Source: Spirochaetaceae bacterium 4572_59
Lineage (GTDB): Bacteria > Spirochaetota > Spirochaetia > DSM-2461
DNA: 35,489 nucleotides
Assembly (NCBI GenBank): GCA_002084805.1
Contig: NBMC01000035.1
Span: forward strand, 1 to 35,489
Reading direction: 5' to 3'
In this document: in pieces, positions 1-8,914 of the stretch
Position numbering within the stretch: position 1 is the stretch's first letter
Layout of the letters: every line of letters starts with the position of its first letter
Translations under genes and position numbers: made by a program
The notes under the pieces: generated by a model
What the model was told of the DNA's origin: nothing
Databases searched by the model: none
What the model saw: only the letters and a program-made list of their open reading frames with translations

Positions 1-11
1 AGGGTTTTTTT

Positions 12-168
12 GTGTTCGGGATGCGTAATGAAAATCCAAAAAGTAAAGGATTTTTCTGTTACTTTAAGTCGACGTCCGAGCTGAAAGCGCAGTGTAGCCT
101 AGCTACATGAGCATTGAAGCGACAGAGGAGACGACAAGAAACAGGAAAAGACTGCTTTTTGCGAACAC
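12..168. repeat. Imperfect palindromic element beside a truncated 5S rRNA
   Basis: Several short arms pair in nested order. GTGTTCG (12-18) is matched by CGAACAC (162-168), CTGTT near 56 by AACAG near 141, GTCG near 68 by CGAC near 132, and the centre is TGTAGC-CTA-GCTACA (about 95-109). A separate local hairpin, AAAATCC/GGATTTT, sits at 31-54. The outer arms resemble the CCGAACAC segment of 5S rRNA, read inward on both sides. I do not recognise the element. It may be a small non-coding mobile repeat, or an inverted duplication formed when the 5S gene broke. Confidence 0.4.
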
Positions 169-216
169 GGAAGTTAAGCTCATTGGCGCCGATGGTACTG
201 CTACGGTGGGAGAGTA
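161..216 (+). rRNA. rrf: 5S rRNA 3' half (truncated remnant)
   Basis: The stretch from CGAACACGGAAGTTAAGC through GCGCCGATGGTACTGC to GGTGGGAGAGTA matches the conserved 3' half of bacterial 5S rRNA (helix III, loop E and helix IV-V region). The expected 5' half, with its CCC-ATCCCGAAC segment and the strand that closes helix I, is missing and replaced by the palindromic element. A hairpin terminator follows directly. It is a broken copy and probably not functional. No 23S or 16S sequence is visible upstream. Confidence 0.7.
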
Positions 217-246
217 CTTCATCTTTGGATGAAGGGTTTTTTCTTT
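217..246 (+). terminator. Rho-independent terminator after 5S remnant
   Basis: CTTCATC-TTTG-GATGAAG forms a perfect 7-bp stem (217-223 with 228-234) and is followed by GG and a T-rich run TTTTTTCTTTT. It lies right after the 5S remnant, where an rRNA operon terminator is expected. Confidence 0.8.
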
Positions 247-345
247 TATAAGGGTAGTTTTACAGCTTGTCCGTTTTTCGAGCTTTTATAGATACCCTGA
301 ATGATTTCAACAGCCTTTCTGGCTTCCTGGCCGTCAACCAATAAG
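246..345 (-). pseudogene. Gfo/Idh/MocA oxidoreductase, C-terminal remnant
   Basis: Read on the minus strand, about 31 codons end in a TAA at 246-248 and give VDGQEARKAVEIIQGIY...SKNGQAVKLPL. This is the typical tail of Gfo/Idh/MocA NAD(P)-dependent sugar oxidoreductases (DG.EA....IY.S...G..V.LP). Everything upstream of the tail is gone, and the sequence joins the plus-strand nagA remnant near 340-345. These enzymes oxidise sugars or inositol derivatives, which fits the sugar-catabolic character of neighbouring fragments. The fragment cannot encode an active enzyme. Confidence 0.6.
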
Positions 346-925
346 GTTTTTAAAAATCTTAACACGCCAATGGGTATTCCCTTCTATCCAGGTCTTCATA
401 TGGAAGGACCATACTTTTCTTTTGGACAGAAAGGAGCACAGGATGAAAAGTATATTAAAGCACCTGGGGCTTCTGAATATGAAGAGATACTCCAATCATC
501 AGAACTGATATCAAGATGGTCAATGGCACCGGAACTACTGCAATTGATCTATCAGATAAAAGGGAGCGCTACTGTATCTCTTGTTTCAGATGCTATTCGG
601 ACGGCTGGTCTTGGAGAAGGTGAATTCTGTATGGGAAGTGTTCAGGAGGGGCAAATGGTTATAGTTGAAGATGGGGTTGCCAAGCTTCCCGACAGGTCAG
701 CCGTTGCAGGGAGTGTTACTATGGAGACGAGTCTCCTGAAAGTTATGTATGAATCCTCTCAGGCTTCTCTGGAGGAGGTTGTGAGAATGATGACCGTTAA
801 ACCTGCTACGATCCTAAAACTGGATAATAGGAAAGGGACTCTCTCTGAGGGGATGGATGCTGTAGATTCTTATCATGGATAAAGATTTTGAAGTTCGTTG
901 TCAGAGTTCCTTGGGATGTGGCTAA
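340..925 (+). pseudogene. nagA: N-acetylglucosamine-6-phosphate deacetylase remnant
   Basis: NagA removes acetate from GlcNAc-6-phosphate in the cytoplasm. The open frame 301-882 carries recognisable NagA pieces: LHMEGPYF with the following KGAQ segment (metal-site Glu), APEL, then the C-terminal LVSDAIRTAGL with the catalytic Asp, and AVAGS..TM. Between APEL and LVSDA about 80 residues are missing, including the two metal-binding His segments and the HLYNAM motif. The first dozen codons of the frame are antisense to the oxidoreductase tail, so the true N-terminus is also absent. A further frameshift near 860 interrupts the final GMDADILIMDKDFEV-type end. It is therefore a deletion-bearing pseudogene, probably once partnered with the downstream ROK gene. 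Confidence 0.8.
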
Positions 926-1748
926 TGACCAGCTGATGGCTATACTACAGGAAATCGTCCAAACCTTGGAGAAAGAAAAGCCTGTAGGATCTGAATTGCT
1001 TGGAGCCGGTCTTTCATTCCTGGGAAATATTAATCAGATTAACAAAGAACTTCTTTTTTCAAGCAGATGGAGAAATATCAGGAATTTCTCATTTAAAACC
1101 CTTGAAGAAAGGCTTAATATGGAAGTCCTTGTGTATACCAGTCTTGAAGCCCAACTTGAATATTTGATGATAAATAAGCCGGATTTGACGGATGGAGGTA
1201 CTCTTTTGTATCATTGGGGCTACGGTGTGGGAGCCAGTTTTGCATCGAATGGAAATATCCTACGCTCAAAACTGGGATGCATAATGGAGATTGGACATAC
1301 AACTTATAATCCTAATAGCACTGTAGAATGTATATGCGGGAAAGTAGGATGCCTGGAAACCGAATGTGCCTTATGGGCTATTCTGGATAAAATCCCATAC
1401 TCTCGGGCCCAGATCCCGGAAGATGAGGAGAAATTCTCAACTTTCTTCATTGAAAGTGAATTGAAAACATTGGATGTTATTAAAACTGCCACACAAGTAG
1501 CCGCTTCAGGAATGAGTACCCTTTATCAAATTCTGTTTCCTAAGACGATTCTGGTAGAAAGTCCATTTTTGACAGAAGAATCCCAGAAAAAGGTTTTCAC
1601 AAGGCATTTCTATGATAATACTCCTGAGTATACTTCTCAGAATGTAGAGATTAAGTTTCTGGAACCTGGATTCCGTGGTGAAATATATGGATGTACCTAT
1701 GAGCTTGTAAAAAATCGTCTCAGAATGGAACTTATTGCCAAATCATAA
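888..1748 (+). pseudogene. ROK-family protein lacking its N-terminus
   Basis: The ROK family covers sugar kinases and NagC/XylR-type repressors. The 286-residue frame contains the hallmark zinc motif CxCGxxGCxE (CICGKVGCLE, near residue 148) preceded by the conserved GH, so the C-terminal ROK lobe is present. The start is only a TTG overlapping the nagA tail. The N-terminal phosphate-binding DxGGT segment, and any winged HTH, are missing. The DGG..YHWGYGVGA segment replaces the usual GTG.G active region in degenerate form. Position after nagA suggests a former GlcNAc regulon regulator or kinase. It is probably non-functional. Confidence 0.65.
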
Positions 1749-1766
1749 AAAGCTATTTATTATTTC

Positions 1767-1796
1767 TTGACAGTTTAAAATGTGCAACCATTTAAT
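1767..1796 (+). promoter_or_regulatory. Candidate sigma-70-type promoter
   Basis: A perfect -35 hexamer TTGACA (1767-1772) is followed after 17-18 bases by an AT-rich -10-like segment (ATTTAA/TTTAAT at about 1790-1796). It lies in the gap after the ROK fragment and upstream of the AGE-like remnant at about 1890. The -10 match is poor, so the call is tentative. Confidence 0.35.
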
Positions 1797-1889
1797 AATA
1801 TAAAGCATTAATTACAGTATCTCTGTAATGAGTAAATGCCAGCTTTTATTTGAGTTATCTGGCGACCTTCCGGTTTAAAAGGATAGGTA

Positions 1890-2360
1890 AATGAATCAGA
1901 CATTTTTAAATCCTTCAGCGGAAAAGATCTGTATGATTCTTCTGCTTTGTATCATAGAGAGAATATTTATACCTGGATACAGGGCCGTTCTCTGGAAACA
2001 CTGGCCGAGTATTTGAGGTGGTTCAAAAATACAAAGGGCTACAATTTCTGGATCAAAATGATGTAATCTCCTGTGGGGATAGACTTTTTCATAAGCTTTA
2101 TACTCTTTTCAGCAGATGGAAGATCCTTCCAACAAGAGGGACGACCCCATACTAACCCGGGACACATGCTTGAGATTTCCGGGAAATCTTGTCCCTGATG
2201 GTCCTCTTTTGAAGCAGTAAGAACATTTTCTGAAGGCGGTTACGAAGTTGATGGTGCATTTCGATTGTACACTCTTCCGGGAAAAATATCTTCTGATACG
2301 GAAGCGAGGATATATGAGGTTGTAAGAAAATTGGGGAAGAAACTCTGTGTTCTCAGTTAA
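1890..2360 (+). pseudogene. N-acylglucosamine 2-epimerase-like remnant
   Basis: No long open frame exists here, but pieces in different frames are recognisable. From about 1930 to 2066 one frame reads YHRENIYTWIQGRSLETLAEYLRW, which resembles the (W/Y)xQGRxxxxLA segment of AGE-superfamily (alpha/alpha) sugar epimerases. Further on, PGHMLEI (about 2158-2180) resembles the family's HPGHxxE motif. The last frame, EGGYEVDGAFRLYTLPGK, ends at the TAA near 2358. Several frameshifts and internal losses separate the pieces. AGE enzymes interconvert GlcNAc/ManNAc or glucose/mannose-type sugars, in keeping with the nagA and ROK fragments. The family assignment is moderate to low. Confidence 0.4.
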
Positions 2361-2393
2361 GAAATCGTTTCTCGGAATAAAGGAGATTGATAC

Positions 2394-2495
2394 ATGAACA
2401 AACCAGTCGTTTTCGGCGGAACCCCGGCTGTAAAGAGTGAAAACTGGGATATCTTCAAGTGGCCGATCATAACTGAAGTGGATGAAAAAGCTGTC
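2394..2495 (+). pseudogene. DegT/StrS aminotransferase N-terminal fragment
   Basis: After a good Shine-Dalgarno (AAAGGAG) an ATG opens a frame whose first 34 residues (MNKPVVFGGTPAV...WPIITEVDEKAV) match the start of DegT/DnrJ/EryC1/StrS PLP-dependent sugar aminotransferases (LAxxGGxPAV...WPxxxxxDExAV). The match stops abruptly at 2495. Exactly there the opposite strand's signal-peptide fragment begins, so the remaining codons of the open frame (to 2657) are antisense junk. The PLP lysine and the rest of the enzyme are absent. Confidence 0.65.
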
Positions 2496-2569
2496 CGGTT
2501 CCCGCTTCCAAAAACAAAGGCAGATGAAAAAAGAGTCATAACAAACATAATAGCAGTAAACTTTTTCAT
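2495..2569 (-). pseudogene. Exported protein signal-peptide fragment, likely a sugar-binding protein
   Basis: On the minus strand, AAGGAG stands just before an ATG at 2569 that opens MKKFTAIMFVMTLFSSAFVFGSG: a short positive N-region, a hydrophobic core of about 15 residues, and a plausible cleavage after a small residue. This is a typical Sec signal peptide of the kind carried by ABC sugar-binding proteins. After 25 codons the frame runs into the antisense of the DegT fragment. Only the first codons of the original gene survive. The exact product cannot be named. Confidence 0.45.
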
Positions 2570-2713
2570 GAAACTCTCCTTATTGATTAACCTCTACAAA
2601 ATTATCCTTCAGGAAAACCGACTTGTTAATAGTATATTAACATGGCGTGTTAGATAAACAAGCGTTCTTTTAATGTGATTGAAATAGAACTTGATTGAGG
2701 TCCTAAGTAGCTA

Positions 2714-2723
2714 CCCCCCCCCC
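2714..2723 (+). repeat. C10 homopolymer tract
   Basis: Ten consecutive C residues lie 38 bases upstream of the AraC-family start codon at 2762. The tract sits where it could change promoter spacing or the 5' leader of that gene. Confidence 0.85.
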
Positions 2724-2761
2724 TTGTAGAGTCTGCTTGTTTACCAGTATCATATTTTTCA

Positions 2762-3568
2762 ATGAATACTATCGACCTTTCAGACTTGCACCCCAGGGTG
2801 CGCATTGCCAACTTTTTCCCGGTTAATCATTCCCAGTGGACAAACCGGCGAAACCCCGATTTTGAACTCATACTGGTAGTCCGAGGGAACAGTAGCTATT
2901 CAGATGAAGAGCACGGGGAGGTTTTCGTCGGTGCGGGACAGATTCTATTAATATATCCAGGAGTAAAACACAATTATATTATTCCCGATCAGAATCCTTC
3001 AGCCATTGTCAGTTGTATCCACTTGGAGTTGATCTCCAGTGGTAGTTTTAATCACTGTGATTACAATCTGACAGAAGTGCCTCAATTGCTAAGCACAGTG
3101 AAAGACACTCCCTATATGGTCAGCCTCTTCAGAAAAGCGACATTTTTTTATGAGACATCCGATAGATATAATGACTATCTGCTCACTGCTCTGACCACAC
3201 AGATTTGGCTTCATCTCCTCAGTGCCGGTGGAAAAAGAGAGGTTCGACAACTCTCCCGGAGAATGGAGGAGATTGTAAAATTCATTAAGCGGAATGGGGA
3301 CAAACGGCTAACGAGAAGAGATATCGCTGAGGCCTTCTACCTGAGTCCTCAGCATATAAATACACTGTTTAAGGGGGAGCTGGGGATTTCACCCACCGCT
3401 TTTATTCAAAAAGAGAAGATGGTCATTGCTGAAAAACTTATAAGGGAGGAGGGGTTTCAGGTTCAGGAAGCCGCTGCAGCTGTGGGCTACAGCGATCCCT
3501 TTTATTTCTCAAAAATTTTTAAGAAAGTGATGAGTTATACTCCAAAACATGCGCGGGAACGAGCTTGA
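2762..3568 (+). CDS. AraC-family transcriptional regulator
   Basis: A cytoplasmic DNA-binding regulator of 268 residues, normal for the family. The N-terminal third is a cupin-type sensor: LILVVRGNSSYSD...VGAGQILLIYPGVKHNY has the G-x-L-x-x-x-P-G-x-x-H pattern. The C-terminal 100 residues form the double HTH. The first HTH contains LTRRDIAEAFYLSPQHINTLFKGELGISP, and the second ends with AAAAVGYSDPFYFSKIFKKVMSYTPKHAR, close to the AraC consensus. Such proteins usually activate sugar-uptake or catabolic genes on binding a small ligand. No convincing ribosome-binding site precedes the ATG. The gene is convergent with the UroD-family gene, 27 bases apart. Its original targets may be the decayed sugar genes upstream, which is inference. 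Confidence 0.88.
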   Translation: MNTIDLSDLHPRVRIANFFPVNHSQWTNRRNPDFELILVVRGNSSYSDEEHGEVFVGAGQILLIYPGVKHNYIIPDQNPSAIVSCIHLELISSGSFNHCDYNLTEVPQLLSTVKDTPYMVSLFRKATFFYETSDRYNDYLLTALTTQIWLHLLSAGGKREVRQLSRRMEEIVKFIKRNGDKRLTRRDIAEAFYLSPQHINTLFKGELGISPTAFIQKEKMVIAEKLIREEGFQVQEAAAAVGYSDPFYFSKIFKKVMSYTPKHARERA

Positions 3569-3595
3569 AGTATGGGCTCCGGTTTTGACCGTTTC

Positions 3596-4666
3596 TTACA
3601 TTCTTTTATAATTGTGAGCTACATCGATCATGGCAAGAATATTTTCAGCCGGTATGGTGGGGTGTAATTCTGTTGTTGAACCGATAAAATAGCCGGGCCC
3701 CACAATATCTATCATCTTTCTGCATTCGGCGCGAACCTCCTCTTCAGTGCCAAAGGGGAGGAGAGTGCTTACATCAATCCCTCCGGCCATAAAAATCTTG
3801 TCTCCACAGAAATCGACAACCTCTTTCATCTCCAGTCCCGCTGCTTTCTCGATGGGATTCAGCCCATCTATTCCAGCTGTCACTAAATCGGGGAGTATCT
3901 CCTTAAGATCCCCATCGGAGTGAAATAAACATTTCGTTCCCGTTTCATGCCATGTATCGACGAGTCGTTTGAGTCTGGGGATAAACTGCTTTCTTAACTG
4001 ATCTCCAGAGAACAGAAGGGACCCCTTATAGGCAATATCGGAATAGGTTAGGGCAACGGGCATTATTTCTGGGTTTCCCACAGCTTGAGCCTTTTTTATT
4101 TCGCGGTTTACCAGCGCTTCCAGATATTCATCGATCAGTTCGGGGTTATCGAGATTTATAAAGGTAAACATCTCCAATCCCAACCAGATATAGGCAGAAT
4201 CAAAGCCAACCGGTGATTCCCGGACTATAACCGTGTCATCTCCGATCAGCTTTTGTGTGTTTATAATATCCTGATGGAACCACTCTGCGTAGGTCCTGTC
4301 GGCTTTCCAGTTATTCAGGTAGTCTATGTGCTTTTTTATCCATTCTTCTGCAGCCTTTTGATCGTTGTAGGGACGCTTTTCTATCCAGTTGGTCCACCTC
4401 TGGTGGTAGTTGGTATATCCCTCGTATTCCCCTTCTACTGCTACGCTTCCCTCAATGAAGGTCGGGGGGCGGAGCATTCTTGTCATATCGAGAGTCTCTT
4501 TTGCTGCAAGGCACACAGCCTTCCATCCATTCTCCGGGGTAAGAGGGGCGCCATTGTAGTGCTCAGCTATATGATCCCCACTAATTACATCGTAAACAGC
4601 CGTTCTATCTGTTTCCTGAAAATTTAGCGTTCTCAGGACTCGTTCTTTCTTTGTCATTGTTTTCAT
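3596..4666 (-). CDS. UroD/MtaA-superfamily protein
   Basis: A 356-residue protein of the uroporphyrinogen decarboxylase fold. The N-terminus (KKERVLRTLNFQETDRTAVYDV) is the usual opening of UroD-like proteins in catabolic contexts. Later features are the LFHSDGDLKEILPDLVTAGIDGLNPIEKAAGLEM block and the terminal GGIDVSTLLPFGTEEEV...GYFIGSTTELHPTIPAENI block. Where corrinoid methyltransferases (MtaA/CmuA) have zinc-binding HxCG, this protein has HSDG, so methyl-cobalamin transfer is not supported. Heme synthesis is unlikely from the context. Such paralogues are common beside AraC regulators in spirochaetes and Firmicutes, and their substrates are unknown. Start chosen at the first of two close ATGs (4666). 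Confidence 0.8.
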   Translation of the reverse strand: MKTMTKKERVLRTLNFQETDRTAVYDVISGDHIAEHYNGAPLTPENGWKAVCLAAKETLDMTRMLRPPTFIEGSVAVEGEYEGYTNYHQRWTNWIEKRPYNDQKAAEEWIKKHIDYLNNWKADRTYAEWFHQDIINTQKLIGDDTVIVRESPVGFDSAYIWLGLEMFTFINLDNPELIDEYLEALVNREIKKAQAVGNPEIMPVALTYSDIAYKGSLLFSGDQLRKQFIPRLKRLVDTWHETGTKCLFHSDGDLKEILPDLVTAGIDGLNPIEKAAGLEMKEVVDFCGDKIFMAGGIDVSTLLPFGTEEEVRAECRKMIDIVGPGYFIGSTTELHPTIPAENILAMIDVAHNYKRM

Positions 4667-4965
4667 GTGAAATATTATCAGCTCTATCTTCCTATCTGAA
4701 CATGGAAAATAGCAATAGAAACATGGAAGATTATCAAGTCGGTATCAAAGATAATAGAGGCAAAGATTCTTGATATAATTCTCTGGTACAAACCCTCTTT
4801 CCGGTGGACAAACTCCTGATTAAATTGAGCATAAATGACAGGCTTATTATTCGAAAACAATAATTTTACTGCTTTCGAAAAATAAACCTTGCGAATTTTA
4901 AAATACCGGTAATAATAATATATCAACTCGGATGACATTACATCCGTAACAGGCCGGAGGATGAA
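4667..4965. other. AT-rich intergenic region between divergent genes
   Basis: About 300 bases separate the UroD-like gene (minus) from the glutamate dehydrogenase gene (plus). It must hold both promoters. It contains a short direct repeat of ACATGGAA (about 4700 and 4721) and two copies of TTCGAAAA about 26 bases apart (near 4848 and 4874). A weak TTGCGA (4889-4894) followed after about 18 bases by TAATAA could be the promoter for the plus-strand gene. No recognisable coding sequence was seen. Confidence 0.4.
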
Positions 4966-7663
4966 ATGTCAGAATTCAGTATGGGATTAAAGAAGGATTA
5001 CCTTCATAATATATATATAGAAACAGGGGAAATCCTGGAAAATCAGTTCCGGATCGATATCAATACAAAAGATAAAATTCTTGAAGAGTATTTTTCCGAA
5101 GGATACCTTCCTAAATGGTATTTTTACAGCAATACACCTAATACAATAGCTCATCATATTTATATGCTTACTCACTTTCTAAATGCTAACAGTGATATGC
5201 TCTCCCAATCAGGTGCCGATAACCTTTCAAAGACCTATTTTATCAATGTAGGACGTGACTACCCCGGACGCCTGTCCCGTGTTATTAGAAGAAACATAGC
5301 CATGGATATCGTCTCTATAGATTCAGAGGCAACAGCCAGCGGTATCCGAATTGTTACAATTGATAAACGGGGTGAAAACTACGTTGTTCTGACAGATGAT
5401 GAAAAGGATAAAGCTGATAAACTGCGGGAACATGTTCTCAGTTATGGCATAGAGAACAAACTCCACTTTACAAAGGAATTTAATGAAACACTCTCAAGCA
5501 AATATATCAGAGAAGAACTCTCAGTTCAGCGTTATCCTGAAAGAATTTTCCGCCATCTCCATCTCTATGAAAATGCTTCAGCAGCAAAGAGTCTGATTGT
5601 TGAGACATCCATCGTTAAAGATGAACTGCGCCTTTCCTTAGCAGCCTATAACCCTCATAGAGAGTATATTATCAAGGTCCTCTCTTACTTTAAAAAGAAG
5701 AATATTAACCTGAACCGGAGCTATTACGATCTGTTTGAACATAACGAGAAAAAAGTTGGTATTTTTACTTTTTATATTAAAGAACCTACTATGCATTATA
5801 AGGATCTTGAACATGAACTGATGAAGGAGATGACTCCCTTCAGTAATGCTTCCTACCTTTTAAGAAAGGACAGTGTGGATCATCAGGTTGAGACCCTTAT
5901 CCGCAAGATTTCAGGACCTCTGGAAGAGGAGAACCTGATTTCCTATCTGGATGAACTGAAAAGCCTCTGTAAGGAGAATCTGAAACCTGGAAAGGAGATG
6001 GGTAATTTCTATCTGAACAGCGTTACCGATTTTATGGAAGCAGCAAAAAAAGCGGGACTGACAAACAGCCCGCACATTCTGAAACTCCTTCTCGGGTTTG
6101 AAAAATTTGATGAGTTTTTTGTTTCCTGTCCCAAGGACGGTGAAATCATAAATGTTCCCGGTTATAGAATAAAACACAGTACCCTCCGGGGAGCCTCAAA
6201 GGGTGGTCTTCGGATTGATCCGATAGTTAATTTTTGTGAGGTGGCAGCTCTTTCCTTTATGATGACCTGGAAAAGTGCCCGTAGCCGTATTCTCTTCGGC
6301 GGTGCCAAAGGAGGGTTGATGCTGAATCCACGGGAGTATGACCCCAAAAGCATCGATTTTTTTGACTCCTTAAGTAACTTCGGCCGCTCTCTCTTCCTGG
6401 TAACCGGCCCCTCCCTTGATGTTCCCGCAGGTGATGTGGGATGTGGAATTGGGAGCCAATCAGGACTATCTTGAACTGGTTGTTGCTGCCCAGATAACGG
6501 GAAAACCGAAAATGGGAATTGCTGCCCGTACCGGAGCTACAGGTCGGGGACTCTGCTATGCCACCCTTTCCGCTGTCTCAAACCTTTACTTGGATGGAAA
6601 ATGGGAAAGCAGCGTTAAATTGACGAAAAAAGAAGAAATCCTTCTGAAAGAAATAGTAGGAATCAATGTTCCTCTTATTCTTGAAAAGGGAGGAATCCAT
6701 ATAATCACAGAGGAAAACTGGAACATCCTGACAGAATCCATCTACCCCAAGCTCTTGAAAGACAAAAAGATGGTAGTTCAGGGATCAGGAAAAGTAGGAA
6801 GCTCCATCATCAAGGAACTGGCAGTTTACGGAGTCAATCTTATTGCCATATCCGATGCGGGAGGAGCCATAATCGGAGATAAACTGGATCCGAACGAAGT
6901 TCTCGATGCTGTGGCAGCCTCAAGAGATCTGGAAGACCGCTCCCTGAGAGCCTCTGTCATTCATACAGAGAAAAATGTCACAGAAAAGATCAAAGGCGCG
7001 GCAGAAGGATCATCCATACTGGAAATTGAGTGTGACCTGCTCTTCCCTGCGGCCCTTGAAGGTGCCGTAACTGAAAAGAATGCTCCTAAAATCAACACAA
7101 AAATTGAGATTTGCGGTTCCAACGGTTCCAACAGCTCCAAGGCTGAAAAGATTCTTATGGAAAAAGGTGTTCTCGTCGTTTATGATTTTCTTGCCAATAG
7201 TGCCGGTGTCAGTGCCTCTTACTTTGAATGGCTCCGGAACCTCTATCAGAGAGCCCGCTATGAAGCAGAAGTTATCTATCAGAAAGAATTCGATGACAGG
7301 GTTATGGATCGTTATATTATGCCTGAATTCAAAGAAAGGATTAAGGACGTTCTGAATCAGGATGAATCTGATGAAGTCACACTGCAATGGAATACCATTT
7401 TGAGAGATATTATGTTCTCTGCTGTTAATGAAGATTATCATTATGCCAGGGAACAGGGCGTTTCCATGAAAGATGCGGGATTTCTCAATTCTCAGCTACG
7501 GGTTCTGGCCGCAGGCTTATGCAGGCTTTCAGATGCTGAAGCAGACAGCATGATTTCCACTCTTCCTGGGGAAACTCAGGAACTGCTCAGAAAGGAATTT
7601 CTGTCTCATCCTGAAGTAACGATCATACAGAATTCCAGAGAAATGAAAAAGAAACTCATCTAA
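4966..7663 (+). pseudogene. NAD-specific glutamate dehydrogenase, split by one frameshift
   Basis: This is the large-subunit-type glutamate dehydrogenase (about 900 residues), which oxidatively deaminates glutamate to 2-oxoglutarate. The first frame (4966-6474) has a long N-terminal regulatory region, then the catalytic core: STLRGASKGGLRIDP, ILFGGAKGGL with the catalytic Lys, and GPSLDVPAGDVG. The second frame (from about 6430 to 7663) continues with ANQDYLE, the Rossmann motif GSGKVG, ICGSNGSNS, and FLANSAGVSASYFEW. The frames meet near 6430-6445, where GDVGCG should continue into the next helix. A net one-base shift separates them, and both halves are otherwise well conserved. Start at 4966 is backed by GGAGG at 4956-4960. 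Either a recent mutation or a sequencing error explains the split. I saw no slippery site for programmed frameshifting. Confidence 0.8.
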
Positions 7664-7669
7664 TACAAT

Positions 7670-7710
7670 ACGGATTCCCTGCTGCATCTGCGGAAGGGAA
7701 TCCGTTTTCT
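7670..7710 (+). terminator. Rho-independent terminator after glutamate dehydrogenase
   Basis: ACGGATTCCCT (7670-7680) pairs perfectly with AGGGAATCCGT (7695-7705) over 11 bp with a 14-base loop, and is followed by TTTCT. It begins 7 bases after the stop codon. Confidence 0.85.
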
Positions 7711-7885
7711 AAATCAAGGAAGAGATCTTCCCTGTTAAATTTGAATTATGCTTAGCTGTAAAGAGCTTGACACATCCGCTCCGTTCTACACGGCAATATC
7801 TGTGAATTATAGATAGCTTGGATCAGAAGACACTCAAGAATTCTGGAAGCAACATTTCATTATCTTGTGCTTATGGCGGGGTAGT

Positions 7886-8015
7886 TTATTTTGTTGAATA
7901 GTACTTTTTGACTGTTTTCTCAATATCGAGAATATGGTTCTTCATTTGAGTAACAGCTTTTTTTTTGTTTCTTTCCTTAATGGCTTCAAAAATTGCACTG
8001 TGATATTTTAATGAC
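7886..8015 (-). pseudogene. GntR/FCD-type regulator C-terminal remnant
   Basis: Minus-strand translation from about 8012 to the TAA at 7886-7888 gives HSAIFEAIKERNKKKAVTQMKNHILDIEKTVKKYY. This is the last helix pair of the FCD ligand domain of FadR-subfamily GntR regulators (H.AI.EAI..R....A...M..HI.DIE). The DNA-binding half is missing, and the fragment is cut close to the left edge of the IS1182-like remnant, so insertion of that element probably broke the gene. The interval 7711-7885 holds nothing that I recognise. Confidence 0.5.
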
Positions 8016-8020
8016 TAGCA

Positions 8021-8860
8021 GTCTGTCGGACTTTTCATAAAAAGGAATTCCCTTAAATAAATCAGTAAAATTCCCGAATGAGTGCAAAGTTCATTAATAT
8101 TGACAGAAAGACACCAATGATGTTTCCGCCTGATCTGCGAGACTGGCTGCCTGAAGACAGCATGGTGCATTTTATTATTGATTCAGTAGAGATGCTGGAT
8201 CTGAAAAAGTTTTCAGTTAATAGTCGAGGAAGTGGTAGTGCCCAGTATCCACCATCAATGATGCTGACTTATTGATCTAAGGCCGCTTCTCCTCCCGAGA
8301 GATAGAGCAAGCCTCATATTATGATGTTGCGGTCAGATATATTTGCGGAGGGGACAAGCATCCGGACAAAGATATCAAGACACAAAAACAAAATGAATAT
8401 GAGAAAAAGAAAAAGGATCGAGACGACCAGCGGAAAAATGGAAAACCACCGAGAGGACGCGACCCGAAACCGCCCAAAGGGGATCCTCCGGACGGATCTC
8501 AGTTTAACTTTACTGATGAAGTGCATATTATGAAGGCCGGGAACAGCAAGCATTTTGAACAGGCTTATAATGCCCAGGCAGCTGTGGACACCGAAGGCAG
8601 TATGCTAATTCTCGGACGCTACGTGACCAATCATGCCAACGATAAACGAGAACTGCTTCCAGTCTCAAAAAGTATAGATCCTGAAGTGCGGGACGTTACA
8701 GATCTCTGTGCCGATACCGGCTATTTCAGTGAAGAAGCCGTACGGACGGAGACGGTCGAACCGGTATTCGGGGTCATAAAATCTGTCTTGGGTTTTAGGC
8801 AATCCATGCAAGCACCGCAATCATCATGTTCCAGTATCCGCTGCTCTCTTGGATGAACCG
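8021..8860 (+). mobile_element. Decayed IS1182-family insertion sequence
   Basis: Three out-of-frame pieces together outline an IS1182-type DDE transposase. They are the N-terminus (8078-8275; FPPDLRDWLPEDSMVHFIIDSVE...YPPSMML), a middle piece (about 8285-8500; FSSREIEQASYYDVAVRYICGGDKHPD, then a Lys-rich KGDPPDG linker), and the catalytic core (about 8500-8800; FNFTDEVHIMKAGNSKHFEQAYNAQAAVD, TNHANDK, DLCADTGYFSE, VEPVFGVIK). Large internal deletions remove sequence after residue 65, after PDKD and before VEPVFG. The C-terminus after GFRQ is wrong. The left edge has CAGTCTGTCGGACTTTT near 8021, a candidate terminal repeat. No matching right repeat was found. It cannot transpose by itself. Confidence 0.75.
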
Positions 8861-8914
8861 CAATAATTCCGATGAGATAAGTTCCTCAGACAACTGCCTC
8901 TAACATTGGAAAAT

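Noticed and set aside
95..109. Riboswitch or transcription terminator at TGTAGC-CTA-GCTACA
   Set aside because: The stem is only 6 bp with a 3-base loop, has no T-run, and belongs to the larger palindrome; no known riboswitch motif was seen.
4684..4938. 84-codon minus-strand frame between the UroD-like and glutamate dehydrogenase genes
   Set aside because: AT-rich, Tyr/Ile/Phe-heavy composition with no domain and no ribosome-binding site; more likely the promoter region of the flanking genes.
6410..6480. Programmed frameshift in glutamate dehydrogenase
   Set aside because: No slippery heptamer or downstream pseudoknot was apparent; a mutation or sequencing error is simpler.
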